A DNA stretch of 64,000 nt from Nonomuraea sediminis (GTDB taxonomy: Bacteria; Actinomycetota; Actinomycetes; Streptosporangiales; Streptosporangiaceae): positions 558,001-622,000 of the forward strand of contig NZ_JAHDTI010000001.1 in the NCBI RefSeq assembly GCF_018531495.1, read 5' to 3'. Position 1 is the stretch's first letter; every line of letters starts with the position of its first letter. Shown piece after piece: positions 23,556 through 33,318 of this stretch. The position numbers were made by a program, and so were the translations under genes. The notes below the pieces were generated by a model. It made no database searches and was not told where the DNA came from. It saw only the letters and a program-made list of their open reading frames with translations.

Positions 23556-25010
23556 ATGCCCTCAGGTGGATCTCTCGTGTCCAGGCGGACCTTCATGGCC
23601 GCGGGCGGCGCGCTCGCGCTCGGCGCGGTCACCCCGATCCAGGCTCTCGCGGCGCCCCGCCGTAGTCCGCACGACGCGCGCGTCGTCGTGGTCGGCGCCG
23701 GGCTCGCGGGCGTGACCTGCGCGTACCGGCTCGCGCGGCGCGGTGTGAACGTGCGGCTGTTCGAGGCGCGCGACCGGGTGGGCGGGCGCTGCTGGTCGGC
23801 CAGGGACTTCGCCGGAGGGCAGGTGGCCGAGCACGGCGGCGAGTTCGTCGACACCCGCCACGTCCACCTGCGCAGGCTCGTCAAGGCGCTCGGGCTCAGG
23901 CTCGACGACCGCGAAGCCCGCTCCCCCAAGCACGTCAGGGGTGTGCTCGACCTGCACGGCAAGGTTCGCGACCGGGCGAGCGTCTACAAGGACATACCGC
24001 TGGTCATCAAGCGGATCACCCGCGACGCCAGGCGGATCGGCGGCTACCGCTACGACCGGGCCTCGCGGGCGGCGCGCGCCTTCGACGAGATGTCGGTGCG
24101 CGACTGGCTCGACGCCAACGTGCCCGGCTCGCTGCTGGCCACCGCGCTCGCCGACGGCGTGGCCGGATTCTGGGGCGGCGACGCGGAGGACCTGAGCGCG
24201 ATCAACCTGATCGAGCAGTTCGTGGCGCCCTACGAGGGGGCCGACGAGCGCTGGCTCATCCACGGCGGCAACGACCAGGTGCCCAACCTGCTCGCGGACA
24301 AGCTGCCCGAGGGGTGCCTGCAACTGGAGACGCCGCTGACGGCGGTCCGGCGCTCGGGGAACGGCTACCGGCTCGACTTCGGCTCCTCCGGTGAGGTGGA
24401 GGCGGATTTCGTGGTCTTCGCGCTGCCCTTCACCACGCTGCGCAGAGTCGACCTGACCCACGCCGGGCTCAGCGCCCGCAAGCTGGACGCCATCGCCCAC
24501 CACGGCATGGGCACCAACGCCAAGGTGATGCTGCAGTTCTCCGACAAGTTCGCCACGCACCACCGGTGGAACGGCAGCCTGTCCAGCGACAGGCCGCGCT
24601 GGAGCACCTGGGACAGCTCCATCGCCGACGGCGGCGGCGAGAGCCTCCTGACGATCTTCTCCGGCGGTACGGCGGGCGCCTCCTACCCCGCCACCCAGCC
24701 GCACGGCCCCGCGCCCGACTCGGTGGTCTCCCGCTCGCTGGCCTGGCTCGACCGCCACATCCCCGGCCTCGCCGACTCCTACAACGGCAACTCGTGGCTG
24801 GACTCCTGGGTCGACGACCCGTGGGCGCACGGCTCCTACGCCACGTTCCGCCCCGGCCAGTACACCAGGTACTGGGGCCTTTCCAAGCTCCCCGAGGGCC
24901 GCCTGCACTTCGCCGGCGAACACACCAGCACCCACAGCCAGGGCTACCTCAACGGCGGCGTCGAAAGCGGCGAACGCGCCGCCCGGGAGATCCTCACCGC
25001 TCTGGGCTGA
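23556..25010 (+). CDS. Tat-exported flavin amine oxidase family protein
   Basis: A 484-residue FAD-dependent amine oxidase. A Tat signal peptide is visible at residues 5-33 (SRRTFMAAGGALALGAVTPI). The FAD-binding GAGLAGVTCAYRLARRGVNV and EARDRVGGRCWSA motifs follow, with GGEFVDTRH. The C-terminal FAD contact is FAGEHTSTHSQGYLNGGVES. Substrates of this family include primary amines, polyamines and L-amino acids; the substrate here is unknown. It is separate from the upstream LacI gene by 93 nt and has AAGGAGA before the ATG. Its position beside an amine-related BMC locus may or may not be coincidence. Confidence 0.9.
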   Translation: MPSGGSLVSRRTFMAAGGALALGAVTPIQALAAPRRSPHDARVVVVGAGLAGVTCAYRLARRGVNVRLFEARDRVGGRCWSARDFAGGQVAEHGGEFVDTRHVHLRRLVKALGLRLDDREARSPKHVRGVLDLHGKVRDRASVYKDIPLVIKRITRDARRIGGYRYDRASRAARAFDEMSVRDWLDANVPGSLLATALADGVAGFWGGDAEDLSAINLIEQFVAPYEGADERWLIHGGNDQVPNLLADKLPEGCLQLETPLTAVRRSGNGYRLDFGSSGEVEADFVVFALPFTTLRRVDLTHAGLSARKLDAIAHHGMGTNAKVMLQFSDKFATHHRWNGSLSSDRPRWSTWDSSIADGGGESLLTIFSGGTAGASYPATQPHGPAPDSVVSRSLAWLDRHIPGLADSYNGNSWLDSWVDDPWAHGSYATFRPGQYTRYWGLSKLPEGRLHFAGEHTSTHSQGYLNGGVESGERAAREILTALG

Positions 25011-25061
25011 CGCGGCGGGGTAGATCGTCCGGGGCGTGATCGACCGGTACGGTGGGGCGTC

Positions 25062-26003
25062 ATGAGGTTTCCCGACGTGGTGGTCGCTGGTGGGCTCGTG
25101 GTCGTTCTCGCGGGATGCGGGGTGGCCGAAGGGACGCAACGGGTCGATGGCGGGCCGGGTGCTTCGGTCGCGGGCTCGCGAAATACCGGTGGGAGCAGCT
25201 CGCTGGGTGCTGGTGGGAACGGCTCCGGGGCGGCGGTGCAAGCGCCCGCGCCCGACGTCGAGATTCCGGCTGAGGCGGGGGCGTTGGCCGCGGCCTTGAA
25301 GCAGACGACGGCGGCGTTGTACGCCGGGATCGACGCGTGGACCGCCGGGTCCGCGGCCGCGGCGCCGCAGGACGTGGTGCTGTACGCGCTGCACCAGCAG
25401 CGGATCTACCGGGCGATGGCCAGGGATCCCAAGCTGGCGAGGGAGACGATCGGCCGCCTGCCCAAGCCGCTGGCCGCCGAGGCGCGCGACGACGTGAAGG
25501 CCGTCAGCGGCCTGCTGTCCCTGGCCCGCCCGATCAGCGCCGCCCAGCGGAAGAGGATGCGGCTGGCCGAGGCCGAACCCGCCAAGCGCCTGCGCGGCTA
25601 CTTCCTGGCCGGGGAGAAGCGGTTCGGCGTCGAGTGGGAGGTCCTGGCCGCGATCATGCTGGTCGAGACGAAGTTCGGCCGCGTGAGATCCGCCAGCTCC
25701 AGCGGCGCGCAGGGCCCGATGCAGTTCATGCCCGGCACCTGGAAGCAGTACGGCATGGGCGGAAACGTCCACCGCGCCAAGGACGCCGTCCTCGGCGCGG
25801 CCAACTACCTGAAGGCCTCAGGCGCCCCAGGAAACTACCGCCGCGCCATCTGGGCCTACAACCACGACACCCACTACGTCGACGCCGTCCTCGCCCACGC
25901 CCGCCAGATCAAACGCGACCCGCGCAGCTTCTACGCCTACTACAACTGGCAGGTCTTCGTCCTCTCCAAGACCGGCGAAATCCGCCTCACCGGCCCCCGC
26001 TAG
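25062..26003 (+). CDS. Lipoprotein lytic transglycosylase (SLT/MltB-like)
   Basis: A 313-residue surface lipoprotein: residues 1-19 form a lipoprotein signal peptide with lipobox LAGC, Cys19. A glycine/serine-rich linker leads to a helical region and then a lysozyme-like domain from about residue 185: RFGVEWEVLAAIMLVETKFG with the catalytic Glu, followed by SSGAQGPMQFMPGTWKQYG and AANYLKASGAPGNYRRAIWA with NHDTHYV. It would cleave peptidoglycan at the cell surface. The upstream 51 nt show no clear promoter. Confidence 0.9.
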   Translation: MRFPDVVVAGGLVVVLAGCGVAEGTQRVDGGPGASVAGSRNTGGSSSLGAGGNGSGAAVQAPAPDVEIPAEAGALAAALKQTTAALYAGIDAWTAGSAAAAPQDVVLYALHQQRIYRAMARDPKLARETIGRLPKPLAAEARDDVKAVSGLLSLARPISAAQRKRMRLAEAEPAKRLRGYFLAGEKRFGVEWEVLAAIMLVETKFGRVRSASSSGAQGPMQFMPGTWKQYGMGGNVHRAKDAVLGAANYLKASGAPGNYRRAIWAYNHDTHYVDAVLAHARQIKRDPRSFYAYYNWQVFVLSKTGEIRLTGPR

Positions 26004-26015
26004 AGGCGGCGCGTC

Positions 26016-26489
26016 ATGGCGGAGCTCATCGCGCACGCGGTCGAGGAGGTCAGTGTCGCCTGGTCCTCTCCGATGGTGGTCGACTCGGCTGTCCTCGACC
26101 ACGAGGATCATGCGCCGTGGGATGAGGAGTGGTCGCCGTTGGAGCTGGACGGGTGGGCGCGCGTGGGACGCAACGCGGTGGTCCTCGAGAAGTCCGCGAG
26201 CGCCACCGCCTGCATCCGGCTCGAGCTGTGGACCGGCGAACCCGCCATGAAACAACCGGCCTGGGGTCACGTGTGGACCGGTGAGATCCACCTCCGGTCA
26301 GCGCGGCTCCACATCCGCGATCTCTGGGAGGACTGGTCCAGGGGAGACGCGTTCGACCTCGGACAGGCAGGCGCCACCTGGCCTGTGCGGATCCAGCACA
26401 GACGGCTGGTGAACGATCAGGAACCTGCCTTTCCTCGCGACCTCTTCCAGGTGGACCTTTACTTGCTGCAGTTCTGGAAGCGTCCTTGA
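26016..26489 (+). CDS. Hypothetical protein
   Basis: A 157-residue protein without a recognised domain, signal peptide or membrane helix. It is acidic and tryptophan-rich, for example APWDEEWSPLELDGW and IRDLWEDWSRGD, and looks like a beta-sandwich with alternating hydrophobic strands (AVVLEKSASATACIRLELWT). It starts 12 nt after the transglycosylase stop and could be co-transcribed with it. Long open frames on the opposite strand here have low-complexity composition and are not credible genes. Confidence 0.65.
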   Translation: MAELIAHAVEEVSVAWSSPMVVDSAVLDHEDHAPWDEEWSPLELDGWARVGRNAVVLEKSASATACIRLELWTGEPAMKQPAWGHVWTGEIHLRSARLHIRDLWEDWSRGDAFDLGQAGATWPVRIQHRRLVNDQEPAFPRDLFQVDLYLLQFWKRP

Positions 26490-26537
26490 CCTGCGCATCG
26501 TGAAAGCTCGCCCACCTGGAGTGCGGCCATGCGGGTG

Positions 26538-28298
26538 CTAGAGGCGGCCGTGGACGATTTTTCCGCCGACCATGGTGAGGAGGACTTGGGTGCGGGGGAT
26601 CTGTTCGGCGGGGATCTTCATGATGTTGCGGTCCAGGACGATCAGGTCGGCGAGTTTGCCGACCTCGAGGGAGCCTGTGAGTTCTTCCTGCCTTAGCTGG
26701 TAGGCGCCGTTGTAGGTGGCGGCTCGGATGGCGGCGGCGCGGGTGAGTCGCTGATGGGGGGTCATGGCGCCGAGTTTGTGGTAGGGGCTGCCGAGCGCGG
26801 CGGTGCGGGTGATGACGGTCTTGATCGCCGTCCACTCGTCCAGCGGGTCGACCGGCCAGTCGCTGCCCAGCGAGACGCGCCCGCCGCTGCGGAAGATGTC
26901 GCCCTCGGGCTCGTAGTTGGCCCAGCGCTTCGGCCCGAGGTACGGCTTGACCGATTCGACCGAGTCGGGGGCGGGTTTGGCCCAGTGGAAGCCCATCGCG
27001 GCCACCACGTCCAGCTCGGCGAAGCGGGCGATGTCGGCCGGGTCGACGAGTTCGGCGTGCGCGACCGTGGGGCGGGTGCGGGTGTCGCCGTCGGCGCGGA
27101 TCCCGGCGAAGGCGTCCAGCGCCAGCCGTACCGCTCTGTCGCCGATGGCGTGGATGTGCGGGTCGAAGCCCGCCTCGGCGATCTGGCGGACGACGGCGTC
27201 GAGCTTGTCGGCGCTCCAGTACTGCGCGCCGTGCTTGGTGCCGGGCACCCAGTGGTCGTGCTTGTGCACCAGGTACGGCTCGAGCAGCCCGGCGGTCTGG
27301 GCGGGATACTGCAGCACGCCGTCCATGAAGAGCTTGACGTTGTGTACGGCGACGCCGGGCCGCACCCTGGCGGCCCCGCCGTGGTAGCGGGAACGCAGCC
27401 GGGAGACGCGGGCGACCGGCTCCCGCTCCGAGACGTCGACCACCGGCGCGAGGTGGGCGCGGGCGGTGAGCTCGCCGCGCTGGTGCAGCGTGGTGAAGGC
27501 CCGCATGGTCGACTCGGGCGCGGCGGCGTCCATGAAGGTGGTGACGCCCTGGCGGGCGAGCGCGGCGAGCGCGGTCCTGGCGATCTTCAGGTTCTCGGCC
27601 GCGGTGGGCGCCGGGATCGCGGCGCTGACCAGGCTCTGGGCGCCGTCCTGCAGGACGCCGGTGGGCTCGCCGTGCGCGTCGCGCTCGATGGTGCCGTCCG
27701 GCGGGTTCTTGGTCTTCGCCGTGATCTTGGCTAACGCGAGGGCGCGGCTGTTGACCAGCGTGGTGTGCCCGTCGGTGGACCCCATGACGATGGGCCGCCT
27801 GGCGTCGACCGCGTCGAGGTCGGCCTTGGTGAGTTCGGTCCCGGCCGGCCGTACCGCCTGGACGTACCAGTGCGTGACGTTCACCCAGCCGTCGCCCGGG
27901 TTCTTGGCCAGGTGGGCGCGGATCTTGTCCTGGATCTGCTTGACCGTGAGGGCGGCGTAGTCCAGGTCGCAGCCGAGCAGGCCCTGGCCGCCGTCCATGG
28001 GATGCAGGTGCCCGTCGTGCAGGCCCGGCATGACCATGCGGCCGTGCAGGTCGATCACCTTGGTGCGCTTGCCCACGTGCCGTTTTGCGCCGGCGGCGGT
28101 GCCGACGTAGACGATGCGGCCGCCGGTGACGGCGACGGCCTCGTGCACGCTGTCGTCGGCGTCGACGGTGTAGACATAGCCGTTGGTGAGGACCAGGTCG
28201 GCGCCGGAGGCGGCCTCGGCCGGCGTGGCCAGCGCGGCGGCAGCCGTCACGGCGGCGCCGGCGGCGAGCACGCCGCGGCGGGACGGGTTATTCTCCAC
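26538..28298 (-). CDS. Tat-exported YtcJ-like amidohydrolase
   Basis: A 586-residue metal-dependent hydrolase of the amidohydrolase superfamily, YtcJ/DUF group. A Tat signal peptide occupies about residues 1-29 (NPSRRGVLAAGAAVTAAAAL). The metal-binding motif MPGLHDGHLHPMDGG, the NSRALALAKI block, HIHAIGDRAV with its His ligands, TVAHAELVD and the final SLGSDWPVDP with the catalytic Asp are all present. The natural substrate of this group is mostly unknown. It is divergent from a TetR regulator with only 28 nt between the starts, so the two promoters must overlap. Confidence 0.9.
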   Translation of the reverse strand: MENNPSRRGVLAAGAAVTAAAALATPAEAASGADLVLTNGYVYTVDADDSVHEAVAVTGGRIVYVGTAAGAKRHVGKRTKVIDLHGRMVMPGLHDGHLHPMDGGQGLLGCDLDYAALTVKQIQDKIRAHLAKNPGDGWVNVTHWYVQAVRPAGTELTKADLDAVDARRPIVMGSTDGHTTLVNSRALALAKITAKTKNPPDGTIERDAHGEPTGVLQDGAQSLVSAAIPAPTAAENLKIARTALAALARQGVTTFMDAAAPESTMRAFTTLHQRGELTARAHLAPVVDVSEREPVARVSRLRSRYHGGAARVRPGVAVHNVKLFMDGVLQYPAQTAGLLEPYLVHKHDHWVPGTKHGAQYWSADKLDAVVRQIAEAGFDPHIHAIGDRAVRLALDAFAGIRADGDTRTRPTVAHAELVDPADIARFAELDVVAAMGFHWAKPAPDSVESVKPYLGPKRWANYEPEGDIFRSGGRVSLGSDWPVDPLDEWTAIKTVITRTAALGSPYHKLGAMTPHQRLTRAAAIRAATYNGAYQLRQEELTGSLEVGKLADLIVLDRNIMKIPAEQIPRTQVLLTMVGGKIVHGRL

Positions 28299-28326
28299 GG
28301 GTTCTCTCCCCAGATTGCGAGGGTGG

Positions 28327-28929
28327 ATGGCAGAGCAGCGCGGCAGGACGCAGGAACGCGGCAGGCAGGCCAGGCGCCAGGTGCTTGAGGCGGCGCTGGA
28401 GGTGATCGCCGAGCGGCCGGTGGCCGAGATCCAGGTCCAGCAGATCGCCGAGCGGGCCGGGATGAGCCCCGCCCGGGTCCTGTACTACTTCCATTCCAGG
28501 GACCAGATCCTGGTCGAGACGTTCCGCTGGAGCGAGCGGGGGCTGTCCGAGCGGCGGGCGGCCGAGTTCGCGACGCTGGCCGACCCGGTGGCAAGGCTCG
28601 ACCGGTACGTCCGGCTCTACCTGCCTGTGGATCGTCACGACGTCTCCTGGAAGCTCTGGTTGGAGGCCTGGCTGCGTTCGACGTCCGCCAACGAACTGAG
28701 CAGGACGGCCGACGAGATCGACGGCGGCTGGATGCGTGACCTGGTCGCGATCATCGCTGACGGCGTGGCGAGCGGGGTCTTCCGCTCCCTGCCCGCCGAG
28801 GAGTTCCTGCCTTCGTTCAACGCGTTGCTTGACGGACTGGCGGTGCACGTGCTCATCGGCCGGCTCGACCGGGCGCGGGCCGTACGGACAGCGCTCGACG
28901 AGGCAGCCGAGAAGCTCGGCACCAACTAA
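28327..28929 (+). CDS. TetR/AcrR-family regulator
   Basis: A 200-residue repressor with the HTH in residues about 15-60 (RRQVLEAALEVIAERPVAEI, then QQIAERAGMSPARVLYYFHS). The C-terminal domain contains WKLWLEAWLRS, typical of BetI-like members (TetR_C_6). The chosen ATG follows GAGGGTGG; upstream codons in frame would extend into the divergent amidohydrolase gene. It may repress that gene and itself. A 21-bp dyad immediately after its stop suggests that it, or another factor, also controls the downstream uvrA-like gene. Confidence 0.92.
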   Translation: MAEQRGRTQERGRQARRQVLEAALEVIAERPVAEIQVQQIAERAGMSPARVLYYFHSRDQILVETFRWSERGLSERRAAEFATLADPVARLDRYVRLYLPVDRHDVSWKLWLEAWLRSTSANELSRTADEIDGGWMRDLVAIIADGVASGVFRSLPAEEFLPSFNALLDGLAVHVLIGRLDRARAVRTALDEAAEKLGTN

Positions 28930-28950
28930 AACTTGAATCAGATTTAAGTT
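28930..28950. promoter_or_regulatory. Dyad operator upstream of the uvrA-like gene
   Basis: The arms AACTTnAAT (28930-28938) and ATTnAAGTT (28942-28950) are perfect mirror images around CAG. The element begins one base after the TetR stop codon and ends 26 nt before the uvrA-like gene. It is AT-rich compared with its surroundings. A terminator is unlikely because the stem would be weak and interrupted; an operator is the better reading. Confidence 0.5.
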
Positions 28951-28976
28951 CACTGTGGCGACCGCGTCAATGCAGA

Positions 28977-31313
28977 ATGCTGGGCATGGACAACTACGTC
29001 CGGGTGCGTGGGGCCCGGGTGCACAACCTTCGCGACGTCGACGTCAAACTGCCGAGGGACGCGATCGTCGCGTTCACCGGCGTTTCTGGCTCGGGGAAGT
29101 CGTCGCTGGCGTTCGGGACCCTGTACGCCGAGTCGCAGCACCGCTTCCTGGAGTCCGTCGCGCCGTATGCGCGCAGGCTGCTGCAGCAGGCGGGCACGCC
29201 GGACGTGGACGAGGTGACGGGGCTGCCCCCGGCCGTGGCGCTCGAGCAGCGGCGTTCGGTGCCGTCGGCGCGCTCGTCGGTCGGGACCGTGACGATGATC
29301 TCCAACTCCCTGCGGATGCTGATGTCGCGGGCGGGCGACTACCCGCCGGGCGCCGGGCGGCTGGACTCCGACGCGTTCTCGCCCAACACCGCCGCCGGGG
29401 CCTGCCCGAACTGCCACGGGCAGGGCGTGGTCTACGAGGTGACCGAGGACTCCCTGGTGCCCGATCCGTCGCTGACGATCAGGCAGGGGGCGATCGCGTC
29501 GTGGCCGGGCGCCTGGCAGGGCAAGAACCTGCGCGACATCCTGGCAGTGCTCGGTTACGACCTGGACCTGCCCTGGCGCGACCTGCCTCAGGCGGATCGC
29601 GAGTGGATCCTGTTCACGGACGAGCAGCCGGTCGTCACGGTGCACCCGGAACGGGACCCCGACCGGATCCAGCGGCCCTACCAGGGCAAGTACTCCAGCG
29701 CCAAGCGCCTGGTGCTGCACGCCTACGCTGACTCCAAGAGCGAGACCAGCCGGGCCAAGGCCGCGCGCTTCCTGGTGAGCGCGACGTGCCCGGTGTGCGG
29801 CGGGCGGCGGCTGCGGCCCGAGGCCCTCGCGGTGCGCTTCGACGGGCGCGACATCGCCGAGCTGGCCGCGATGCCGCTGGTGGAGCTGGCCGGGCTGCTG
29901 CGCCCGCACGCGGTGGGCTCGGGTCCCGCCGCGGTGCTGTCGCAGGATCTGGTGGCCCGCATCGACGTGCTGGTCGAGCTGGGCCTGGGCTACCTGAGCG
30001 CGAGCCGGTCGAGCCCGACGCTGTCCGGCGGGGAGCTGCAGCGGCTGCGGCTGGGCACACAGCTGCGCTCGGGCCTGTTCGGCGTGGTCTACGTGCTCGA
30101 CGAGCCGTCCGCGGGCCTGCATCCGGCCGATTCCGAGGCGCTGATCTCGGTGCTGCGGCGGCTGAAGGACTCGGGCAACAGCGTCTTCCTCGTCGAGCAC
30201 GACCTCGACGTGGTGCGGGAGGCCGACTGGCTGGTGGACGTGGGCCCCGGCGCGGGCGTGCACGGCGGCCGGGTCCTGCACAGCGGGCCGCTCGCGCAGC
30301 TGCGCGACGTGCCGGAGTCCGTCACGCGCCGCTACCTGTTCTCCGGTACGGCACGGCCGCCCCGCCGCCCGCGCGCGCCGCGGGGGTGGCTGAAGCTGCG
30401 CGGCGTACGGCGCAACAACCTGCGCGGCGTGGACGTCGAGGTGCCGCTGGGCGTGCTCACGGCGGTCACGGGCGTGTCGGGCGCGGGCAAGACCACGCTG
30501 CTCGGCGCCATCGGCGACCTGCCGGAGGCGGACCGGGTGGTGCGGGTGGACCAGCAGCCGATCGGGCGGACGCCGCGCTCGAACCTGGCCACCTACACCG
30601 GGCTGTTCGACGTGGTGCGCAAGCTGTTCTCGGCCACGCAGGAGGCCCGCGCGCGCGGCTACGACGCCGGGCGCTTCTCCTTCAACGTGCAGGGCGGGCG
30701 GTGCGAGACGTGCAAGGGCGAGGGGTACGTGGCGGTGGAGCTGCTGTTCCTGCCCACCACGTACTCGCCGTGTCCCGACTGCCACGGGGCCCGCTACAAC
30801 CCGGCCACGCTGGAGATCGCCTATCGCGACGCGACGATCGCTCAGGTGCTCGACCTGCCGGTGGACGACGCCGCGGACTTCCTGGCTGACGTGCCCGCGG
30901 CGATGCGGCCGCTGCGCGCCCTGCGCGAGGTGGGCCTGGGATACCTGCGGCTCGGCCAGCCCGCGACGGAGCTGTCGGGCGGGGAGGCGCAGCGCGTCAA
31001 GCTGGCCTCCGAGCTGCAGCGCACCAGCCGCGGCGCGACCCTCTACCTGCTCGACGAACCCACGGGCGGCCTGCACCCGGCCGATGTCGAGGTCCTGATG
31101 CGCCAGCTCGAGGCGCTGGTCGAGGCGGGCAACACGGTCGTGCTGGCCGAGCACGACCTGGCCGTGGTCGCCGCGGCCGACCACGTCATCGACCTGGGCC
31201 CCGGCGGCGGCGACGCGGGCGGCACGATCGTCGCCCACGGCCCTCCCGCCCGCATCGCCGCCAACCCGTCGAGCCGCACCGGTTCCTACCTGGCGCCCGT
31301 CCTGCGATCTTGA
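28977..31313 (+). CDS. UvrA-like ABC ATPase (resistance-type paralogue)
   Basis: A 778-residue UvrA paralogue. It has two ABC modules: Walker [10 protein letters not shown] near residue 38 and GVSGAGKTT near residue 500, signatures [12 protein letters not shown] and [15 protein letters not shown], and Walker [13 protein letters not shown] and [18 protein letters not shown]. Zinc-binding [14 protein letters not shown] and [14 protein letters not shown] cysteines are retained. It is about 170 residues shorter than true UvrA, as in the UvrA-like proteins linked to drug self-resistance (DrrC type), so it is probably not the main repair UvrA. A second in-frame ATG lies at 28986. A dyad operator precedes it. 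Confidence 0.92.
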   Translation: MLGMDNYVRVRGARVHNLRDVDVKLPRDAIVAFTGVSGSGKSSLAFGTLYAESQHRFLESVAPYARRLLQQAGTPDVDEVTGLPPAVALEQRRSVPSARSSVGTVTMISNSLRMLMSRAGDYPPGAGRLDSDAFSPNTAAGACPNCHGQGVVYEVTEDSLVPDPSLTIRQGAIASWPGAWQGKNLRDILAVLGYDLDLPWRDLPQADREWILFTDEQPVVTVHPERDPDRIQRPYQGKYSSAKRLVLHAYADSKSETSRAKAARFLVSATCPVCGGRRLRPEALAVRFDGRDIAELAAMPLVELAGLLRPHAVGSGPAAVLSQDLVARIDVLVELGLGYLSASRSSPTLSGGELQRLRLGTQLRSGLFGVVYVLDEPSAGLHPADSEALISVLRRLKDSGNSVFLVEHDLDVVREADWLVDVGPGAGVHGGRVLHSGPLAQLRDVPESVTRRYLFSGTARPPRRPRAPRGWLKLRGVRRNNLRGVDVEVPLGVLTAVTGVSGAGKTTLLGAIGDLPEADRVVRVDQQPIGRTPRSNLATYTGLFDVVRKLFSATQEARARGYDAGRFSFNVQGGRCETCKGEGYVAVELLFLPTTYSPCPDCHGARYNPATLEIAYRDATIAQVLDLPVDDAADFLADVPAAMRPLRALREVGLGYLRLGQPATELSGGEAQRVKLASELQRTSRGATLYLLDEPTGGLHPADVEVLMRQLEALVEAGNTVVLAEHDLAVVAAADHVIDLGPGGGDAGGTIVAHGPPARIAANPSSRTGSYLAPVLRS

Positions 31314-31318
31314 TCGCA
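31303..31318. repeat. 16-bp inverted repeat across the uvrA-like stop codon
   Basis: TGCGATC and GATCGCA face each other around TT, and the TGA stop of the uvrA-like gene lies inside. It could be a short hairpin or an operator for the CHAT gene that follows. No function is shown. Confidence 0.35.
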
Positions 31319-31371
31319 ACGATCCGGTGTCTGCGCTACCGCCCCGGCGGCGGAGCGGGAACGATGAACGG

Positions 31372-33318
31372 GTGAGCCTGCCTCGTGTCCGCGTCGTCGT
31401 CGAAGGGGACCGGGTGGAGGTCCACCACGCCGGCACGCCGCTGGCCGGGCCGTACCCTCTGGGACCCGTCGGCGTGGAGGAGGACCGCGGCGCCGTCGCC
31501 TACGGCAGGGCGCTGTTCGACGCGCTGCTGGCTCCCGCGTGGCCGGCCATCACCGCGCTGCCCGAGGTCGGCGCGGCGGGCGGGGTCGAGCTCGCCCTGC
31601 TCTGGCCGCCGGAGAGCGACCTGCACCGCCTGCTGTGGGAGGCGATGCACGACGGCCGCTGGCACCTGGCGGCCCGCCCCGACCTGCTGGTGGCCGTCAC
31701 CCGGGTGATCCCCGGCGGCCCGCCCGTGCCCGGCGGCGAAGCCCGGGCTCCCCGAGTGCTGTTCGCGGTGGGCGCGCCGCTGACGGACGAGGTCATCAGG
31801 CCGGGCGCGATGTTCATGGGCCTGCTGCGCGCGCTGGACGCGGAGGGCGTGGCGGTCACCCGCGTCGCCCAGGTCTCGCCGGAGGAGCTGGCCGAGGTGT
31901 GCACGAGCTTCCGCCCTGACATCGTCCACCTGGTCGCCCACGGGTCGGCGGACGAGGACGGCCGGTCGGTGCTGCACCTGCGCGGCAGGCGATCGGACGG
32001 CTGGGTGGGCGCCGCCGAGCTGGCCGCCGCGCTGACGGCCGGCGGCCAGGTCAGGGCCGTCGTGCTGAGCGCCTGCCACAGCGGGGCCGGATTCCCTGCC
32101 GAGCTGGTCGGTGCCGGGATCCCGCTGGTCTCCGCGATGGCGGGAGAGATCAGCGAGCAGGCCTGCCGCCTGTTCGCCCGCCGGCTGGCCGGCGCGCTGC
32201 CCGGCGGGGAGCCGGTCGTCGAGGCCTCGGCCAAGGGGCGCAGGGCCGCGCTCCTCAGCGCCTCCCGCGACCACCTGGACTGGGCCAGGCCGGCCCTGTT
32301 CCTGTCGGAGGGGCTGGACGTCACCCGGCCGCTGGTCGAGCCGGCCGCCGCGCACCGGCTGGTGCGCCTGGCCGACGAGCTGCGGCTGCGCCGCCAGCCG
32401 CTGCACATCGGGCGGGAGCGGATCCTGGACCAGGTGGATCGGCTGTTCACCGACCGGCTCGGGTTCCTGCTCGCCTGCCGTGACGGCACGATCCGCCGGA
32501 CCGGCGGCACCCGGCTGCTGCGCGAGGCGGGCTTCAGGCTCTTACGCGACGGGCACGTGCCGCTGTTCGTCGGCCCGTTCAGCGGGTCGGCGCCGCAGAG
32601 CTGCGGCGAGCTGCTGCGCGAGCTGTACTTCCAGGCGGCCGACGTGTCCGCCACGCTCGGCGGTCCCGCTCCCCCGGTGTACGGCAGGCAGCCCGACGGG
32701 TTCGAGGAGGCGTTCGCGTGGATCTCGGAGCTCGGCGAGCGCGATCCCCGTGCCGCCAGGCTCACCCTCGCCAGGGATCTCACGGCGTTCGGCGAGCTGA
32801 TGGGGACGCTGGGCGACCCGTTCGGCCCGCACACCCGGGTGGTCGTCCTCCTCGACAGCCTGCACGCCTACGGCGACGCGCTCACGGCGCTGCTCGCCAT
32901 GATCCGGCCCACCGGCCTGGGCACGCCGGAGATGCCCGTCCCCGTGGTGGCCACCGCCTCGTTCACCGAGGACCACGGGCGGCTGCTGAAGTCGTTCAGC
33001 GAGCGGGAGGGCGGGGTGCCCGGGTTCGCCTTTCCCGAGCTGGCCGCACTGGGCGACGAGGAGGCGGTGCTCGGCTTCCAGTGGGTGCTGCTGCACCCGT
33101 GGCGCAGGGACAGGGAGCCGGAGTACCGGCGTGTCTACGTCGCCCCCCGCAACGTCAGGCCGGAGAAGGTGCGTGAGGGGCTGCGCCTGCTCAAGGGCGA
33201 CCCGACCGTGGTGGACGACAAGCTGTATCTGGCGGCGCAGCTGATGACGCTGCACGAGCTGTTCGTCACCGACGACGACGAGGCCGCCTACGCCAAGTAC
33301 GTGGAGCGGTTCGAGTGA
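31372..33318 (+). CDS. CHAT-domain (caspase-like) protease with degenerate NTPase-like C-terminal region
   Basis: A 648-residue protein counted from the GTG at 31372; a GTG at 31327 is an alternative and neither has a good ribosome site. The N-terminal half is a CHAT cysteine-protease domain: SFRPDIVHLVAHGSADEDGR with His190, and VRAVVLSACHSGAGFP with Cys235, then the VSAMAGEISEQACRLFARRL helix. The C-terminal half resembles an NTPase fold in order of elements: a strand and loop VPLFVGPFSGSAPQS where a P-loop would be, then TRVVVLLDSLHAYGDALTAL like Walker B, and PVVATASFTED like a sensor strand. There is no GKT, so it is probably an inactive ATPase. It overlaps the next gene by GTGA. Confidence 0.82.
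   Translation: MSLPRVRVVVEGDRVEVHHAGTPLAGPYPLGPVGVEEDRGAVAYGRALFDALLAPAWPAITALPEVGAAGGVELALLWPPESDLHRLLWEAMHDGRWHLAARPDLLVAVTRVIPGGPPVPGGEARAPRVLFAVGAPLTDEVIRPGAMFMGLLRALDAEGVAVTRVAQVSPEELAEVCTSFRPDIVHLVAHGSADEDGRSVLHLRGRRSDGWVGAAELAAALTAGGQVRAVVLSACHSGAGFPAELVGAGIPLVSAMAGEISEQACRLFARRLAGALPGGEPVVEASAKGRRAALLSASRDHLDWARPALFLSEGLDVTRPLVEPAAAHRLVRLADELRLRRQPLHIGRERILDQVDRLFTDRLGFLLACRDGTIRRTGGTRLLREAGFRLLRDGHVPLFVGPFSGSAPQSCGELLRELYFQAADVSATLGGPAPPVYGRQPDGFEEAFAWISELGERDPRAARLTLARDLTAFGELMGTLGDPFGPHTRVVVLLDSLHAYGDALTALLAMIRPTGLGTPEMPVPVVATASFTEDHGRLLKSFSEREGGVPGFAFPELAALGDEEAVLGFQWVLLHPWRRDREPEYRRVYVAPRNVRPEKVREGLRLLKGDPTVVDDKLYLAAQLMTLHELFVTDDDEAAYAKYVERFE

Noticed and set aside
26050..26835. 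Minus-strand gene overlapping the hypothetical gene at 26016
   Set aside because: The translation is rich in Arg, Pro and His without secondary structure logic and overlaps the amidohydrolase 3' end.
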